NCBI RefSeq assembly: GCF_018140925.1
Contig: NZ_CP073315.1
Coordinates: 3,224,001 to 3,288,000 of the forward strand
Direction of reading: 5' to 3'
DNA: 64,000 nucleotides
Source: Psychrobacillus sp. INOP01
Lineage (GTDB): Bacteria > Bacillota > Bacilli > Bacillales_A > Planococcaceae
Shown here: positions 43,783 through 51,873 of the stretch, piece by piece
How positions within the stretch are numbered: position 1 is the stretch's first letter
Layout of the letters: every line of letters begins with the position of its first letter
Notes under the pieces: generated by a model
What the model was told of the DNA's origin: nothing
What the model saw: only the letters and a program-made list of their open reading frames with translations
Database searches by the model: none
Program-made: the position numbers and the translations under genes

Positions 43783-45321
43783 ATGGGCTCCACATTTATG
43801 GGACTAGAAACAAGTAAACGCGGACTTTACACGCAACAATCCGCACTGTATACAACCGGGCACAATATATCTAACGCTAACACATTAGGCTATTCGCGAC
43901 AACGAGTTAACATGGAAGCGACATTAGGCTATCCTGGAACAGGTCTAAATGCTCCAAAAATCCCAGGTCATCTTGGTACGGGTGTGCAAGCACAATCTGT
44001 TCAAAGAATTCGTGATCAATTCATCGATCGTCAGTATCGTCAAGAAACGACGAAACTTGGGTATTGGGAATCACGAACTAATGCAATTTCACAAATGGAA
44101 GACATCATGGCGGAACCTTCCGAATTCGGATTAAACACTTCGTTAGATCAATTTTGGAAATCGCTTCAGGATTTAAGTACAAATCCTGAAAATGCAGCAG
44201 CTCGTAAAGTAGTTGTACAACGAGGAATTGGCGTAGCGGAATCCTTCAACTATATCAATAAGCAACTTTCAGATATTCAAGGAAACATTAAAAATGAAAT
44301 TCTTACATCCACAGATGATATAAACTCTATTTTAAAGCAAATAGCTTCTATGAATGAACAAATACAAGCTATTGAACCGAATGGTTATATGCCGAACGAT
44401 TTATATGATGCTCGTGATAACTTGCTTGATGAACTATCGCAATACTTCCCAATTGAAATTGAATATACAAAATCGGGTGGTAATTCATTAGCAATTGCTG
44501 AAGGATCTGTAAAAGTATCTATAAAAACAAAAACGGGAAGTATAGAAATAATCAACGGTAAAGATGCAGGTAAGCTTACCCCAAATGGAATGTCCAAAAA
44601 TGATAACTTTGAACCTTTCAATGGCTTCACGCTAGCTGGAAGTGGTGCAGTTACGGGGGGACCAATATCATATGATGATATGGAACTAAACAAAGGTAAA
44701 ATGTTATCTTTGATAAATTCATATGGGCATGGTACAGATGCCACTAATGCAGAAGGTTACTATCCTGAGATGCTAGCAAAATTAGATAAAATGGCTAATG
44801 AGTTTGCAAAAACCTTTAATGCTATTCATGAAAAGGGACACCCACTAGCTGGAAGTGCTGACATTGCGGATTTCTTTGACGTTACTAACCAAGGGGCAGC
44901 CGGTATAAAAGTCAATGCTGATATTATTAAAAACCCTGGAAGCATAGCTGCTTCGAATAGTTTAGGCGAAGAAGGAAACGGGGCAATTGCCATACTTCTA
45001 GCAAATATGAAGTCAAAGATTCTAGATGGACAAGACGGTAATGGAGATTTGGATGGAGCAACAGTTCAATCATTCTATCAATCTATGATTGGCCAACTTG
45101 GTGTAGATGGCGAACAAGCAGCAAGACTGGCTTATAATTCTGCGACTATCAAGTTAACTGTAGAAAATAATCGCGCGTCAGTCAGCTCCGTTTCTTTAGA
45201 TGAAGAAATGACGAATATGATTATATTCCAACAAGCCTACAACGCATCTGCTCGAATGATTACAGTAGTCGATGAAACATTAGATAAAATTATCAACGGC
45301 ATGGGTCGAGTAGGATTATAA
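43783..45321 (+). CDS. flgK: hook-associated protein FlgK
   Basis: 512 residues. N-terminal rod/hook signature GLETSKRGLYTQQSALYTTG then HNISNANTLGYSRQRV, and C-terminal SVSLDEEMTNMIIFQQAYNA and ARMITVVDETLDKIINGMG. These terminal helices form the D0 coiled coil at the hook-filament junction. The central part (about 200-420) is the variable exposed domain. AAGGAGG lies before the ATG, 12 bp after flgN. Confidence 0.95.
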   Translation: MGSTFMGLETSKRGLYTQQSALYTTGHNISNANTLGYSRQRVNMEATLGYPGTGLNAPKIPGHLGTGVQAQSVQRIRDQFIDRQYRQETTKLGYWESRTNAISQMEDIMAEPSEFGLNTSLDQFWKSLQDLSTNPENAAARKVVVQRGIGVAESFNYINKQLSDIQGNIKNEILTSTDDINSILKQIASMNEQIQAIEPNGYMPNDLYDARDNLLDELSQYFPIEIEYTKSGGNSLAIAEGSVKVSIKTKTGSIEIINGKDAGKLTPNGMSKNDNFEPFNGFTLAGSGAVTGGPISYDDMELNKGKMLSLINSYGHGTDATNAEGYYPEMLAKLDKMANEFAKTFNAIHEKGHPLAGSADIADFFDVTNQGAAGIKVNADIIKNPGSIAASNSLGEEGNGAIAILLANMKSKILDGQDGNGDLDGATVQSFYQSMIGQLGVDGEQAARLAYNSATIKLTVENNRASVSSVSLDEEMTNMIIFQQAYNASARMITVVDETLDKIINGMGRVGL

Positions 45322-45325
45322 TTTA

Positions 45326-45446
45326 GAAAAGCGTAAGCGCCTCGTCCAGCTCCGACAAGCAAATGGACAAAATCGAGGATGGCGATTCTTAGCCACCACA
45401 GATTTTATCCATTTGACCTTGAGGAGCTAGGCGCTGAAGTCTAGAC
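45326..45446. repeat. bcr-like interspersed palindromic repeat inside the flg operon
   Basis: AAGCGTAAGCGCCTCG at one end and GGAGCTAGGCGCTGAAG at the other. Inner arms AGCTCC...AAGCAAATGGA pair with TCCATTTGACCTT...GGAGCT. This is the widespread Bacillaceae palindromic repeat type. It fills the whole gap between flgK and flgL. Confidence 0.72.
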
Positions 45447-45463
45447 AATAGGAGGTCAACTAT

Positions 45464-46351
45464 ATGCGCGTAACACAATCAATGCTATCAAGTAATATGC
45501 TTCGTAACTTATCAACTAGTTATAACAAAATGTCCACACTACAAGAACAAATCAACTCAGGTAAGAAAATAACACGTCCTTCACAAGATCCAGTTGTAGC
45601 TATTAAAGGAATTGGTTATCGTACTGATTTAAACAAAGTAGAACAATACCAACGTAACCTAGGAGAGGTTAACAACTGGCTAGATAGCTCAGATGATGCT
45701 TTAGATAAAGTTGGAAGTGCACTTCATCGTGTGCAAGAACTTGTTACGAAGGCTTCTACCGACACTTTAACACCAGATGATCGTCAAAAAGTAGAAAAAG
45801 AAATAACACAGATAAAAGAGCAAATACGTGATTTAAGTAATACAAAAGTTGGAGACAAGTATATTTTCTCGGGAACGAATACTAATTCACCTTTACATGA
45901 CGGAACAAATTTTGTAACTGCACAAACAGCACCGGGTGTAAATAATGATATTGACATTGAAGTTTATGATGGAGTAGAAATTACAGTAAATACAAAGGGG
46001 CTCGATATATTCCAACAAATTGATGAGATGATGGTAGGCTTAGAAGCAGATCTAAAGGATACTAGTAAGTCTGGAAAGGATTTCGAAAAGTATTTAACGC
46101 TAAAAAGTGACAATGAAAAGGTCGTTTTAGCTGCCCGCGCAGATATCGGAGCACGTCAAAATCGAGTAGAAATGATGGAAGACAGACTAAGTGCACAAGA
46201 AATTATTGTGACAAAACAGCTTTCTGCTAACGAAGACATAGACTATGAAAAAGCAATTACAGAAATGATTACCCAAGAATCGATTCATCGTGCTGCATTA
46301 TCAGTAGGTGCTCGAATTATTCAACCAACACTAACAGATTTTTTACGTTAA
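45464..46351 (+). CDS. flgL: hook-filament junction protein FlgL
   Basis: 295 residues, flagellin-like N-terminus (MRVTQSMLSSNMLRNLSTSY; LQEQINSGKKITRPSQDP) and C-terminus (NEDIDYEKAITEMITQESIH). It is the second hook-associated protein, the adaptor between FlgK and the filament. GGAGG lies 9 bases before the ATG, downstream of the palindromic repeat. Confidence 0.94.
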   Translation: MRVTQSMLSSNMLRNLSTSYNKMSTLQEQINSGKKITRPSQDPVVAIKGIGYRTDLNKVEQYQRNLGEVNNWLDSSDDALDKVGSALHRVQELVTKASTDTLTPDDRQKVEKEITQIKEQIRDLSNTKVGDKYIFSGTNTNSPLHDGTNFVTAQTAPGVNNDIDIEVYDGVEITVNTKGLDIFQQIDEMMVGLEADLKDTSKSGKDFEKYLTLKSDNEKVVLAARADIGARQNRVEMMEDRLSAQEIIVTKQLSANEDIDYEKAITEMITQESIHRAALSVGARIIQPTLTDFLR

Positions 46352-46357
46352 TAATAA

Positions 46358-46391
46358 AAAGCGTTTGGACATATGCTCCAAACGCTTTCTT
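46358..46391 (+). terminator. terminator-like hairpin after flgL
   Basis: AAAGCGTTTGGA and TCCAAACGCTTT form a 12-bp perfect stem, followed by CTTTAAAGG. It may partly separate flgKL from yviE-fliW-csrA. Confidence 0.65.
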
Positions 46392-46407
46392 TAAAGGGTG
46401 AGAAAAG

Positions 46408-46962
46408 ATGAATATCCCAAAACTCCAAATAAACTCAACAAAAGCACAAATCGGTTTAAATATTCAAAAACCAGTTCAGCAAATTGAACAACCAAGTGCC
46501 AATCTTGATCTACAACAACCAAAAGCAATACAAACGATGAAAACAACAAAACCACAACTTTCCATAGACACGGAGCAAGCCCGAGCAGATGTCGATCTAA
46601 AAAGCGTCAGAAGAAGAATAGAAGACTTTGCTGCAGAAGGACGTCAAGGTGTATCAGATGGCATCGTCAGACGTGCGCAGCAAGGCACCGAACTGATGAG
46701 AATCGAAAACGGCGGAAATCCGATAAAATCACAAGCTCAACAAACGGGAAGACAACCATACTCTGGCTTAGCTATTAAATTCGTGCCCTCTTACAGTAGC
46801 GTAAAAGTAGACTTTGAACCAGGAAGCATTGATATCCAAGTAGAACCACAACAAGTGATTAATAATACAACAACCAATAAGCCAATTCACAACTATACAC
46901 CTGGAAAAGTGACGGTGGAAATGCAACAACATGCGTCCATCCAAATAGATTGGCTTGTATAA
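46408..46962 (+). CDS. yviE: YviE family protein (DUF6470)
   Basis: 184 residues: INSTKAQIGLNIQKPVQQIE ... STKPQLSID-like beta-strand repeats, a basic middle (KSVRRRIEDFAAEGRQGVSD) and a C-terminal strand region ending HASIQIDWLV. Always found between flgL and fliW in Bacillus; its function is not established. No signal peptide. GGTGAG lies before the ATG. Confidence 0.86.
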   Translation: MNIPKLQINSTKAQIGLNIQKPVQQIEQPSANLDLQQPKAIQTMKTTKPQLSIDTEQARADVDLKSVRRRIEDFAAEGRQGVSDGIVRRAQQGTELMRIENGGNPIKSQAQQTGRQPYSGLAIKFVPSYSSVKVDFEPGSIDIQVEPQQVINNTTTNKPIHNYTPGKVTVEMQQHASIQIDWLV

Positions 46963-46981
46963 ATAGATAGGAGTAAATTAT

Positions 46982-47419
46982 ATGAATCTCAAAACAGCAT
47001 ATTCAGGAGAAGTAGAGATTAATACTGCAGAAATACTTAAATTCGACCATGGAATACCAGGGTTCGAAGCTGAAAAAGAATTCGTGCTACTTCCCATAGA
47101 AGACAATGAGGAGTTTACTGTCTTGCAATCTGTTCAAACAGAAGCCTTGGCGTTCATTGTCACAAATCCTTATAAAATCACGGTAAACTATAATATTGAA
47201 TTAGACGAAGGAACGGTATTTGCGCTTCAAATAAAAGAACAAAAAGAGGTTGCTGTTTTTGCAATTGTATCGTTGAAAGAAACGATAGCCGAATCGACAA
47301 TAAACTTAAAAGCACCTATTATTCTCAACACATCCAATAATAAAGCTAAACAATTAATCTTAAACAATGAAGAGTACAGTATTCGTCATCTTATCTCATC
47401 AGAAAGTCAAAAGGGGTGA
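46982..47419 (+). CDS. fliW: flagellar assembly factor FliW
   Basis: 145 residues. Beta-barrel FliW protein (FDHGIPGFEAEKEFVLLPIE; TNPYKITVNYNIEL). FliW binds either flagellin or CsrA; free FliW relieves CsrA repression of hag translation. ATG follows ATAGGAG. It is followed at once by csrA (4-bp gap). Confidence 0.94.
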   Translation: MNLKTAYSGEVEINTAEILKFDHGIPGFEAEKEFVLLPIEDNEEFTVLQSVQTEALAFIVTNPYKITVNYNIELDEGTVFALQIKEQKEVAVFAIVSLKETIAESTINLKAPIILNTSNNKAKQLILNNEEYSIRHLISSESQKG

Positions 47420-47423
47420 TCAT

Positions 47424-47636
47424 ATGCTAGTACTATCCCGTAAAGCTGGGGAAACGATTTGGATCGGGGAAGACATCGAAATCGTAATCTCAGAAGTAAA
47501 AGGAGAACAAGTAAAAGTGGGAATTAGAGCACCTAGAAGTATTGATGTAATTCGTGGCGAATTAAGACAGGATGTGTCTAACTCTAATACAGAAGCAGTA
47601 CTAAAAAACATCGACATTTTCAAACCTAAAAAATAA
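47424..47636 (+). CDS. csrA: translational regulator CsrA
   Basis: 70 residues from ATG 47424 (AAGGGGTGAT upstream), giving the standard start MLVLSRKAGETIWIGEDIEI and RAPRSIDVIRGEL. The RNA-binding L4 residues and R43-type arginine region are kept. It represses hag by binding GGA sites in the hag leader, which are visible at 47778-47815. Its C-terminal tail carries the part FliW binds in the Bacillus system. Confidence 0.95.
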   Translation: MLVLSRKAGETIWIGEDIEIVISEVKGEQVKVGIRAPRSIDVIRGELRQDVSNSNTEAVLKNIDIFKPKK

Positions 47637-47683
47637 CAATTTAATAAATCGACAAAAATATTCAAAAAAATTTATAAAACTAT

Positions 47684-47709
47684 TAAACAATGGAAAAACA
47701 TTCCGATAC
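47684..47709 (+). promoter_or_regulatory. sigma-D promoter of hag
   Basis: TAAA (47684-47687), 14 bases, TCCGATAC (47702-47709); two mismatches to GCCGATAT. It gives a leader of about 105 nt before the hag ATG. Confidence 0.78.
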
Positions 47710-47777
47710 TATCTATGTAAGCAAGAAAAACGGGGTCCGGCCGGCTCGGTTCTCTTGTCTCATACAAAACAAAACAC

Positions 47778-47815
47778 TGCTCACAAGGAAGTGAGCAACA
47801 TATTCCAAGGAGGAA
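47778..47815 (+). promoter_or_regulatory. two CsrA binding sites in the hag leader
   Basis: Site 1: hairpin TGCTCAC-AAGGAA-GTGAGCA (47778-47797) presents GGA in a six-base loop, the ideal CsrA target. Site 2: CCAAGGAGGA (47806-47815) overlaps the hag ribosome-binding site. The spacing allows one CsrA dimer to bridge both, as in B. subtilis. Confidence 0.85.
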
Positions 47816-47821
47816 CTAATA

Positions 47822-49534
47822 ATGAGAATTAATCACAATATCGCAGCACTTAACACACACCGTCAATTGAACGCTGCATCTACTAATCAATCAAAATCTA
47901 TGGAGAAATTAGCTTCAGGTCTTCGTATTAACCGTGCAGGAGATGATGCAGCAGGTCTTGCAATATCTGAAAAAATGCGTGGACAAATTCGTGGATTAGA
48001 TCAAGCAGCTAAAAACTCACAAGATGGTATTTCTATGATCCAAACTGCTGAGGGAGCTTTAAACGAAACTCATGATATTCTTCAACGTATGCGTGAACTT
48101 TCTAACCAATCAGCTAACGGAACTGCAACTGATGCTGACCGTTCTTCAATGCAAGATGAGTTAAACCAATTAACTTCTGAAATCAACCGTATTGGTAATA
48201 CCACTGAGTTTAATACACAAAAATTGCTAAATGGTGGAATCGGTTCTAATGATGGGACAAAGCTTACTCAAGCAACAAGTTCAAAAGTTGCTGGCGGAAC
48301 AGACTTTGTAGCAGCTGATATTACCGGTGCTACTGGAACAATTAAAGTTGATGGAACTAGCTTTGATATTGCATCTGTTCTAAACCAAGATTGGTCTACA
48401 GATTATAAAGGTAGTGGTACTGCTGGTACTGCTGATGATTTTATTAATGAATTAAATAATGTAACTTCTGGTGGGACTAAACTGTCTGATTTAGTGGATA
48501 TCAAGAAAACTGCCACTGGTTTAGAATTTACAGCAAAATCTACAGGTACTTCTAGTTCGATTACAGTTACAACAGATGATGCTGATGCAGCTATTAAGTT
48601 AGGATTTGCAAATGCAGCTGCGACAGGAACTGAAGTAAAAGGTACTCCTTCTACAATTGAACGTCACGGTCTTGAAGGTACTGCTGCACTTACGGCAGGC
48701 GATGTAACAATTAGCACAACTGATTCATTGAAATTTACAGTTGGTAGTGATAGTGCGGTAGAAGTAAAACTAAATAATAGTGGTATTGCTAAAACTTATG
48801 ATACTCAAAATGCTGATGCAAATGTTGCAAAAGCAGCAATGGAAGATCTAGTTAAGGACTTAAATGCTTCTTTACAAGAAGCTGGGATGAGCGACAAAGT
48901 TACGGCGTCTTTAGATGCAGATAATAAGTTGCAATTCATCTCAGAGACAGGTAAAGACATTTCTGTAGCAAATGGATCAGGAACTCCAGTTACTTCTCTA
49001 GGTGGTGGATTTACAACAGTTGGGAACGTAGAACAAGTGGTTGGAGCGGGTACACAAGGTACCGGTTTTAACACTAAGTTCCAAATTGGTGCTAACACTG
49101 GACAAAGTATGTCTTTATCTATCAATGACATGCGTTCTGCTGCTCTAGGAATTACTGGTAATGCTGGTCAAGCAGGATTTACATCTGGTAACTCAGTAAC
49201 TAATGGTACAAATGATATTCAAGCAGAAGCAGCTTTGAATATCTCAAACAAAGAAGATGCCTCTAAATCAATTGCTGTAATTGATAAAGCAATCTCTTCT
49301 GTATCTGCAGAACGTGGTAAACTAGGTGCTGTTCAAAATCGTTTAGAGCACACAATCAACAACCTAGGTACATCTTCTGAAAACCTAACTGCTGCGGAAT
49401 CTCGTATTCGTGACGTTGACATGGCTAAAGAAATGATGAACCAAACTAAGAATTCAATTCTATCTCAAGCCGCGCAAGCAATGTTGGCTCAAGCTAACCA
49501 ACAACCGCAAGGAGTTCTACAACTTCTTCGTTAA
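47822..49534 (+). CDS. hag: flagellin
   Basis: 570 residues, about twice the B. subtilis Hag. Conserved N-terminal D0/D1 (MRINHNIAALNTHRQLNAAS; EKLASGLRINRAGDDAAGLA) and C-terminal D1/D0 (SAERGKLGAVQNRLEHTINN; AESRIRDVDMAKEMMNQTKN; QQPQGVLQLLR). The inserted central region (about 140-430) is Thr/Ala/Gly/Asp-rich and forms extra surface domains. It is controlled by sigma-D and by CsrA/FliW. Ends in a terminator. Confidence 0.95.
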   Translation: MRINHNIAALNTHRQLNAASTNQSKSMEKLASGLRINRAGDDAAGLAISEKMRGQIRGLDQAAKNSQDGISMIQTAEGALNETHDILQRMRELSNQSANGTATDADRSSMQDELNQLTSEINRIGNTTEFNTQKLLNGGIGSNDGTKLTQATSSKVAGGTDFVAADITGATGTIKVDGTSFDIASVLNQDWSTDYKGSGTAGTADDFINELNNVTSGGTKLSDLVDIKKTATGLEFTAKSTGTSSSITVTTDDADAAIKLGFANAAATGTEVKGTPSTIERHGLEGTAALTAGDVTISTTDSLKFTVGSDSAVEVKLNNSGIAKTYDTQNADANVAKAAMEDLVKDLNASLQEAGMSDKVTASLDADNKLQFISETGKDISVANGSGTPVTSLGGGFTTVGNVEQVVGAGTQGTGFNTKFQIGANTGQSMSLSINDMRSAALGITGNAGQAGFTSGNSVTNGTNDIQAEAALNISNKEDASKSIAVIDKAISSVSAERGKLGAVQNRLEHTINNLGTSSENLTAAESRIRDVDMAKEMMNQTKNSILSQAAQAMLAQANQQPQGVLQLLR

Positions 49535-49542
49535 TATTAATA

Positions 49543-49583
49543 AAAAAATGGCCTTCTCCTTTTGGAGAAAGGTCATTTTTTAA
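49543..49583 (+). terminator. rho-independent terminator
   Basis: AAATGGCCTTCTCC and GGAGAAAGGTCATTTTTT form the stem with one bulge pair; ends hag. Confidence 0.8.
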
Positions 49584-49589
49584 TGTTAG

Positions 49590-50170
49590 TGTAGGGTTAT
49601 CAGGCTAATGCCTGTTCATTAAGATTTCTTTCAATTTCAACAGCAATAACTTCACAACTTCCTCAATCATCATGACAAGTGTTAAAGTAAAATCCGTATG
49701 CAGAGGACTACAGTGAAACGAACCTGTGTTAAATAGTATTCTCATTAGGGTTGTCAACAGAAGTTCGAAATGCCCTCCTCTCACAATTCCCAATTGTGGG
49801 TGAAGATATTGTTTTCTATAATAAAAAGTGAACTAACTATCAAAAGAATCTGTAGAAGTTCTTCATTAGTAATCAAAATAAAGCATGGGCTGAGTAATCA
49901 ACCGTGCTTTTATTTTTGTACACGTAATTTTTATGGCCCACTACATTGAAACCTAGGCGGTCGTCCTTCTTGTTTCGTAATACAGTGATCTGCTAAATAA
50001 ATTGATTAAAAAACTATGGTATTTCATCACAGTAAGAAGATATATCCATATTTAACATATGGCTAATGGAAAATATAGGTTCAAACTAGCCGTGAAGTGA
50101 CGATATAACTACTGATAGGCAAATTCATTAGTTTTTTGTAATGTTATGGATTAAAAATTACTAGGAGTGT
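49590..50170. other. long spacer with an orphan terminator
   Basis: No supported gene. A terminator-like hairpin (AAAGCATGG with CCGTGCTTT, then ATTTTTG; about 49878-49919) lies without a gene before it. This suggests an unrecognised short transcript in 49600-49877 or the remnant of a lost gene. An open frame on the minus strand (49605-49793) has no ribosome-binding site. Confidence 0.45.
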
Positions 50171-50174
50171 TGTT

Positions 50175-50900
50175 ATGGTGGAGAAAAAAAAAACGAAGAA
50201 TCAATCGTTTTTAGTTCCAATGTGGGTGTTTATATTAACTATTTTTGAAAAACTATCACTTTTTGCTTTGGTTGGATTTTTATTACCTAAATTAAGAAGA
50301 AAGTATTGGTTTGTAGATAGTTGGGTAATCGGAAATTTGCTTCTATCAATTATTTCAGTGTATTTAGTCTATTTGCAAATAGTTCCGCACTTTTTATCAT
50401 ATTGCTTGATGATTTATGGGTTTATTCGAGTATTTGAAATTTTTATTTATCAACTTAATGTTTTGCTTGTTCATCCTTTTAGAAATGAGAATCCAACTAG
50501 TTATACTCTTGTAGGATATAGGAGAATGACAATAGCCCTTGTACATAATTTTTTTGAAATTATCTTTTGGTTTGCTACGACATATGTGGTATTTCAATTT
50601 TCTTTTGATACCTCACTAGAGAACCTAAATCCTTTTATTCTTATTTATTTTAGTTTTCTAACGATGGTGAGTTACACTAGTAATTTGGATAATACTACTT
50701 GGACATTATTAGCTACGATTGTTCTTCATTTCCAAGCATTAATTGGTTTATTTATGACTCTTCTTTCACTAGCTAGGTTCATATCTTTATTACCTAGGCC
50801 AGGTACACTTGATATTTCTGAGCAAGAACAAGATATGAAGGAGCATATTAATCGTATTGAACAAAAGTTAGACGAGATGAGTAGACAAATGATAAAGTGA
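50175..50900 (+). CDS. membrane protein resembling a potassium-channel pore domain without selectivity filter
   Basis: 241 residues with about five or six membrane segments and a C-terminal coiled coil (EQEQDMKEHINRIEQKLDEM). The segment LIYFSFLTMVSYTSN followed by TWTLLATIVLHFQ and ALIGLFMTLLSLARFISLLP has the pore-helix, filter and inner-helix pattern of two-TM ion channels. The filter position reads SYTSN instead of T-V-G-Y-G. It is inserted between hag and flaG, not a usual flagellar gene. AGGAGTG lies before the ATG. The relationship to channels is inference from pattern; the function is unknown. Confidence 0.6.
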   Translation: MVEKKKTKNQSFLVPMWVFILTIFEKLSLFALVGFLLPKLRRKYWFVDSWVIGNLLLSIISVYLVYLQIVPHFLSYCLMIYGFIRVFEIFIYQLNVLLVHPFRNENPTSYTLVGYRRMTIALVHNFFEIIFWFATTYVVFQFSFDTSLENLNPFILIYFSFLTMVSYTSNLDNTTWTLLATIVLHFQALIGLFMTLLSLARFISLLPRPGTLDISEQEQDMKEHINRIEQKLDEMSRQMIK

Positions 50901-51017
50901 ATTGAACGTATGTTCTTTTTTTGTAATAGAATATAAGTGACTGATATAAAAATGGTATAAATGCATGTAATAGTACAAAGAAAAATCGACTAAACTTAAA
51001 AAGAGGCATAAATTGGT

Positions 51018-51326
51018 ATGAATATTGAGTGGTATGACATGTGTAATAAAAGTATGCTGAACGAAATGAATCGAACTGCATTTGAGTCTTTTTATTCAAA
51101 AAGTAATGGTTCATAAGAACAAAGAAGATTTTACAAATGCTTTGCCATGTGGAAGACTTGGAGATCGTGGAAATGACGGTTATTAGAACTAAATTTGCAA
51201 TATATCACTACTGTTAACAGTGATATTTTTTCACTATTATCAAGTGAGTTGAAAGAATATAAACTAGATACTAATCTTACAGATGCGGAAGAATCAGGTA
51301 GCCATCTGGGCATAAGAATTAAATAA
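51018..51326 (+). pseudogene. degraded gene remnant
   Basis: Protein-like stretches lie in different frames: MNIEWYDMCNKSMLNEMN from 51018 (AGAGG upstream), then, after stops, RLLELNLQYITTVNSDIF and LSSELKEYKLDTNLTDAEES up to TAA 51324-51326. A terminator follows. This fits a small gene broken by indels. I do not recognise the family, and the fragments could be coincidental. Confidence 0.35.
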
Positions 51327-51339
51327 GACATATAATAGC

Positions 51340-51390
51340 AAAAATCGGACATTGAAACCTACTAGCACTCGGGAGTCCGGTTTTTGTTTT
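51340..51390 (+). terminator. rho-independent terminator
   Basis: AAAAATCGGAC and GTCCGGTTTTT pair across a long loop, followed by TTTTTATG. Confidence 0.7.
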
Positions 51391-51422
51391 TATGAGATTT
51401 TTAATTTATCATCCTTTCTTAT

Positions 51423-51448
51423 TAAGATAATTTCTAACGAACCGATAT
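51423..51448 (+). promoter_or_regulatory. sigma-D promoter of flaG-fliD-fliS-fliT
   Basis: TAAG (51423-51426), 14 bases, ACCGATAT (51441-51448); one mismatch in each element of the sigma-D consensus. It lies 42 bp before flaG. Confidence 0.78.
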
Positions 51449-51489
51449 AAACAATAAGATATATACATCAACAAGGGGGCAAGATCCGT

Positions 51490-51858
51490 ATGGTCAATCG
51501 AATTTCTGATTCTGTTGTAAATATTCCACAAAATACATCTGTAAAAACAGCTGATGTTGAACCAGTTTTACCCGTTTCTACTGAAAGTGAAAATAACTCA
51601 CTTTCAAAGGAAAATGCTGAACAAGAGTATTTACCTGCTGAAAAAGCGAAAAAAATGGCAGATAGTATGAATAACTTTTTGGAGACAACCAACACCGAAT
51701 TACGATTCAAGTATCATGATGAGTTGGAAACCTATTATGTGACATTGATAAATTCAAAAACAGATGAAGTCGTTCGAGAAATTCCTTCCAAAAAACTGTT
51801 GGATATGTATGCGGCTATGTGTGATTTTGTCGGATTATTTGTAGATAAGAAAATATAA
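51490..51858 (+). CDS. flaG: flagellar protein FlaG
   Basis: 122 residues. A low-complexity N-terminal half (to about 60) is followed by the FlaG domain: MADSMNNFLETTNTELRFKY, YYVTLINSKTDEVVREIPSK and KLLDMYAAMCDFVGLFVD. FlaG (YvyC) influences filament length and sits upstream of fliD in Bacillus. Sixteen bp separate it from fliD. Confidence 0.92.
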   Translation: MVNRISDSVVNIPQNTSVKTADVEPVLPVSTESENNSLSKENAEQEYLPAEKAKKMADSMNNFLETTNTELRFKYHDELETYYVTLINSKTDEVVREIPSKKLLDMYAAMCDFVGLFVDKKI

Positions 51859-51873
51859 AGGGTTGGTGATTTC

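Noticed and set aside
47822-49534. Glycosylation island or second flagellin near hag
   Set aside because: No glycosyltransferase or second flagellin gene was seen between hag and flaG.
49605-49793. Minus-strand small protein of about 62 residues after hag
   Set aside because: Starts only at TTG or GTG, with the sole purine-rich stretch inside the frame; composition is Leu-rich with no recognisable family.
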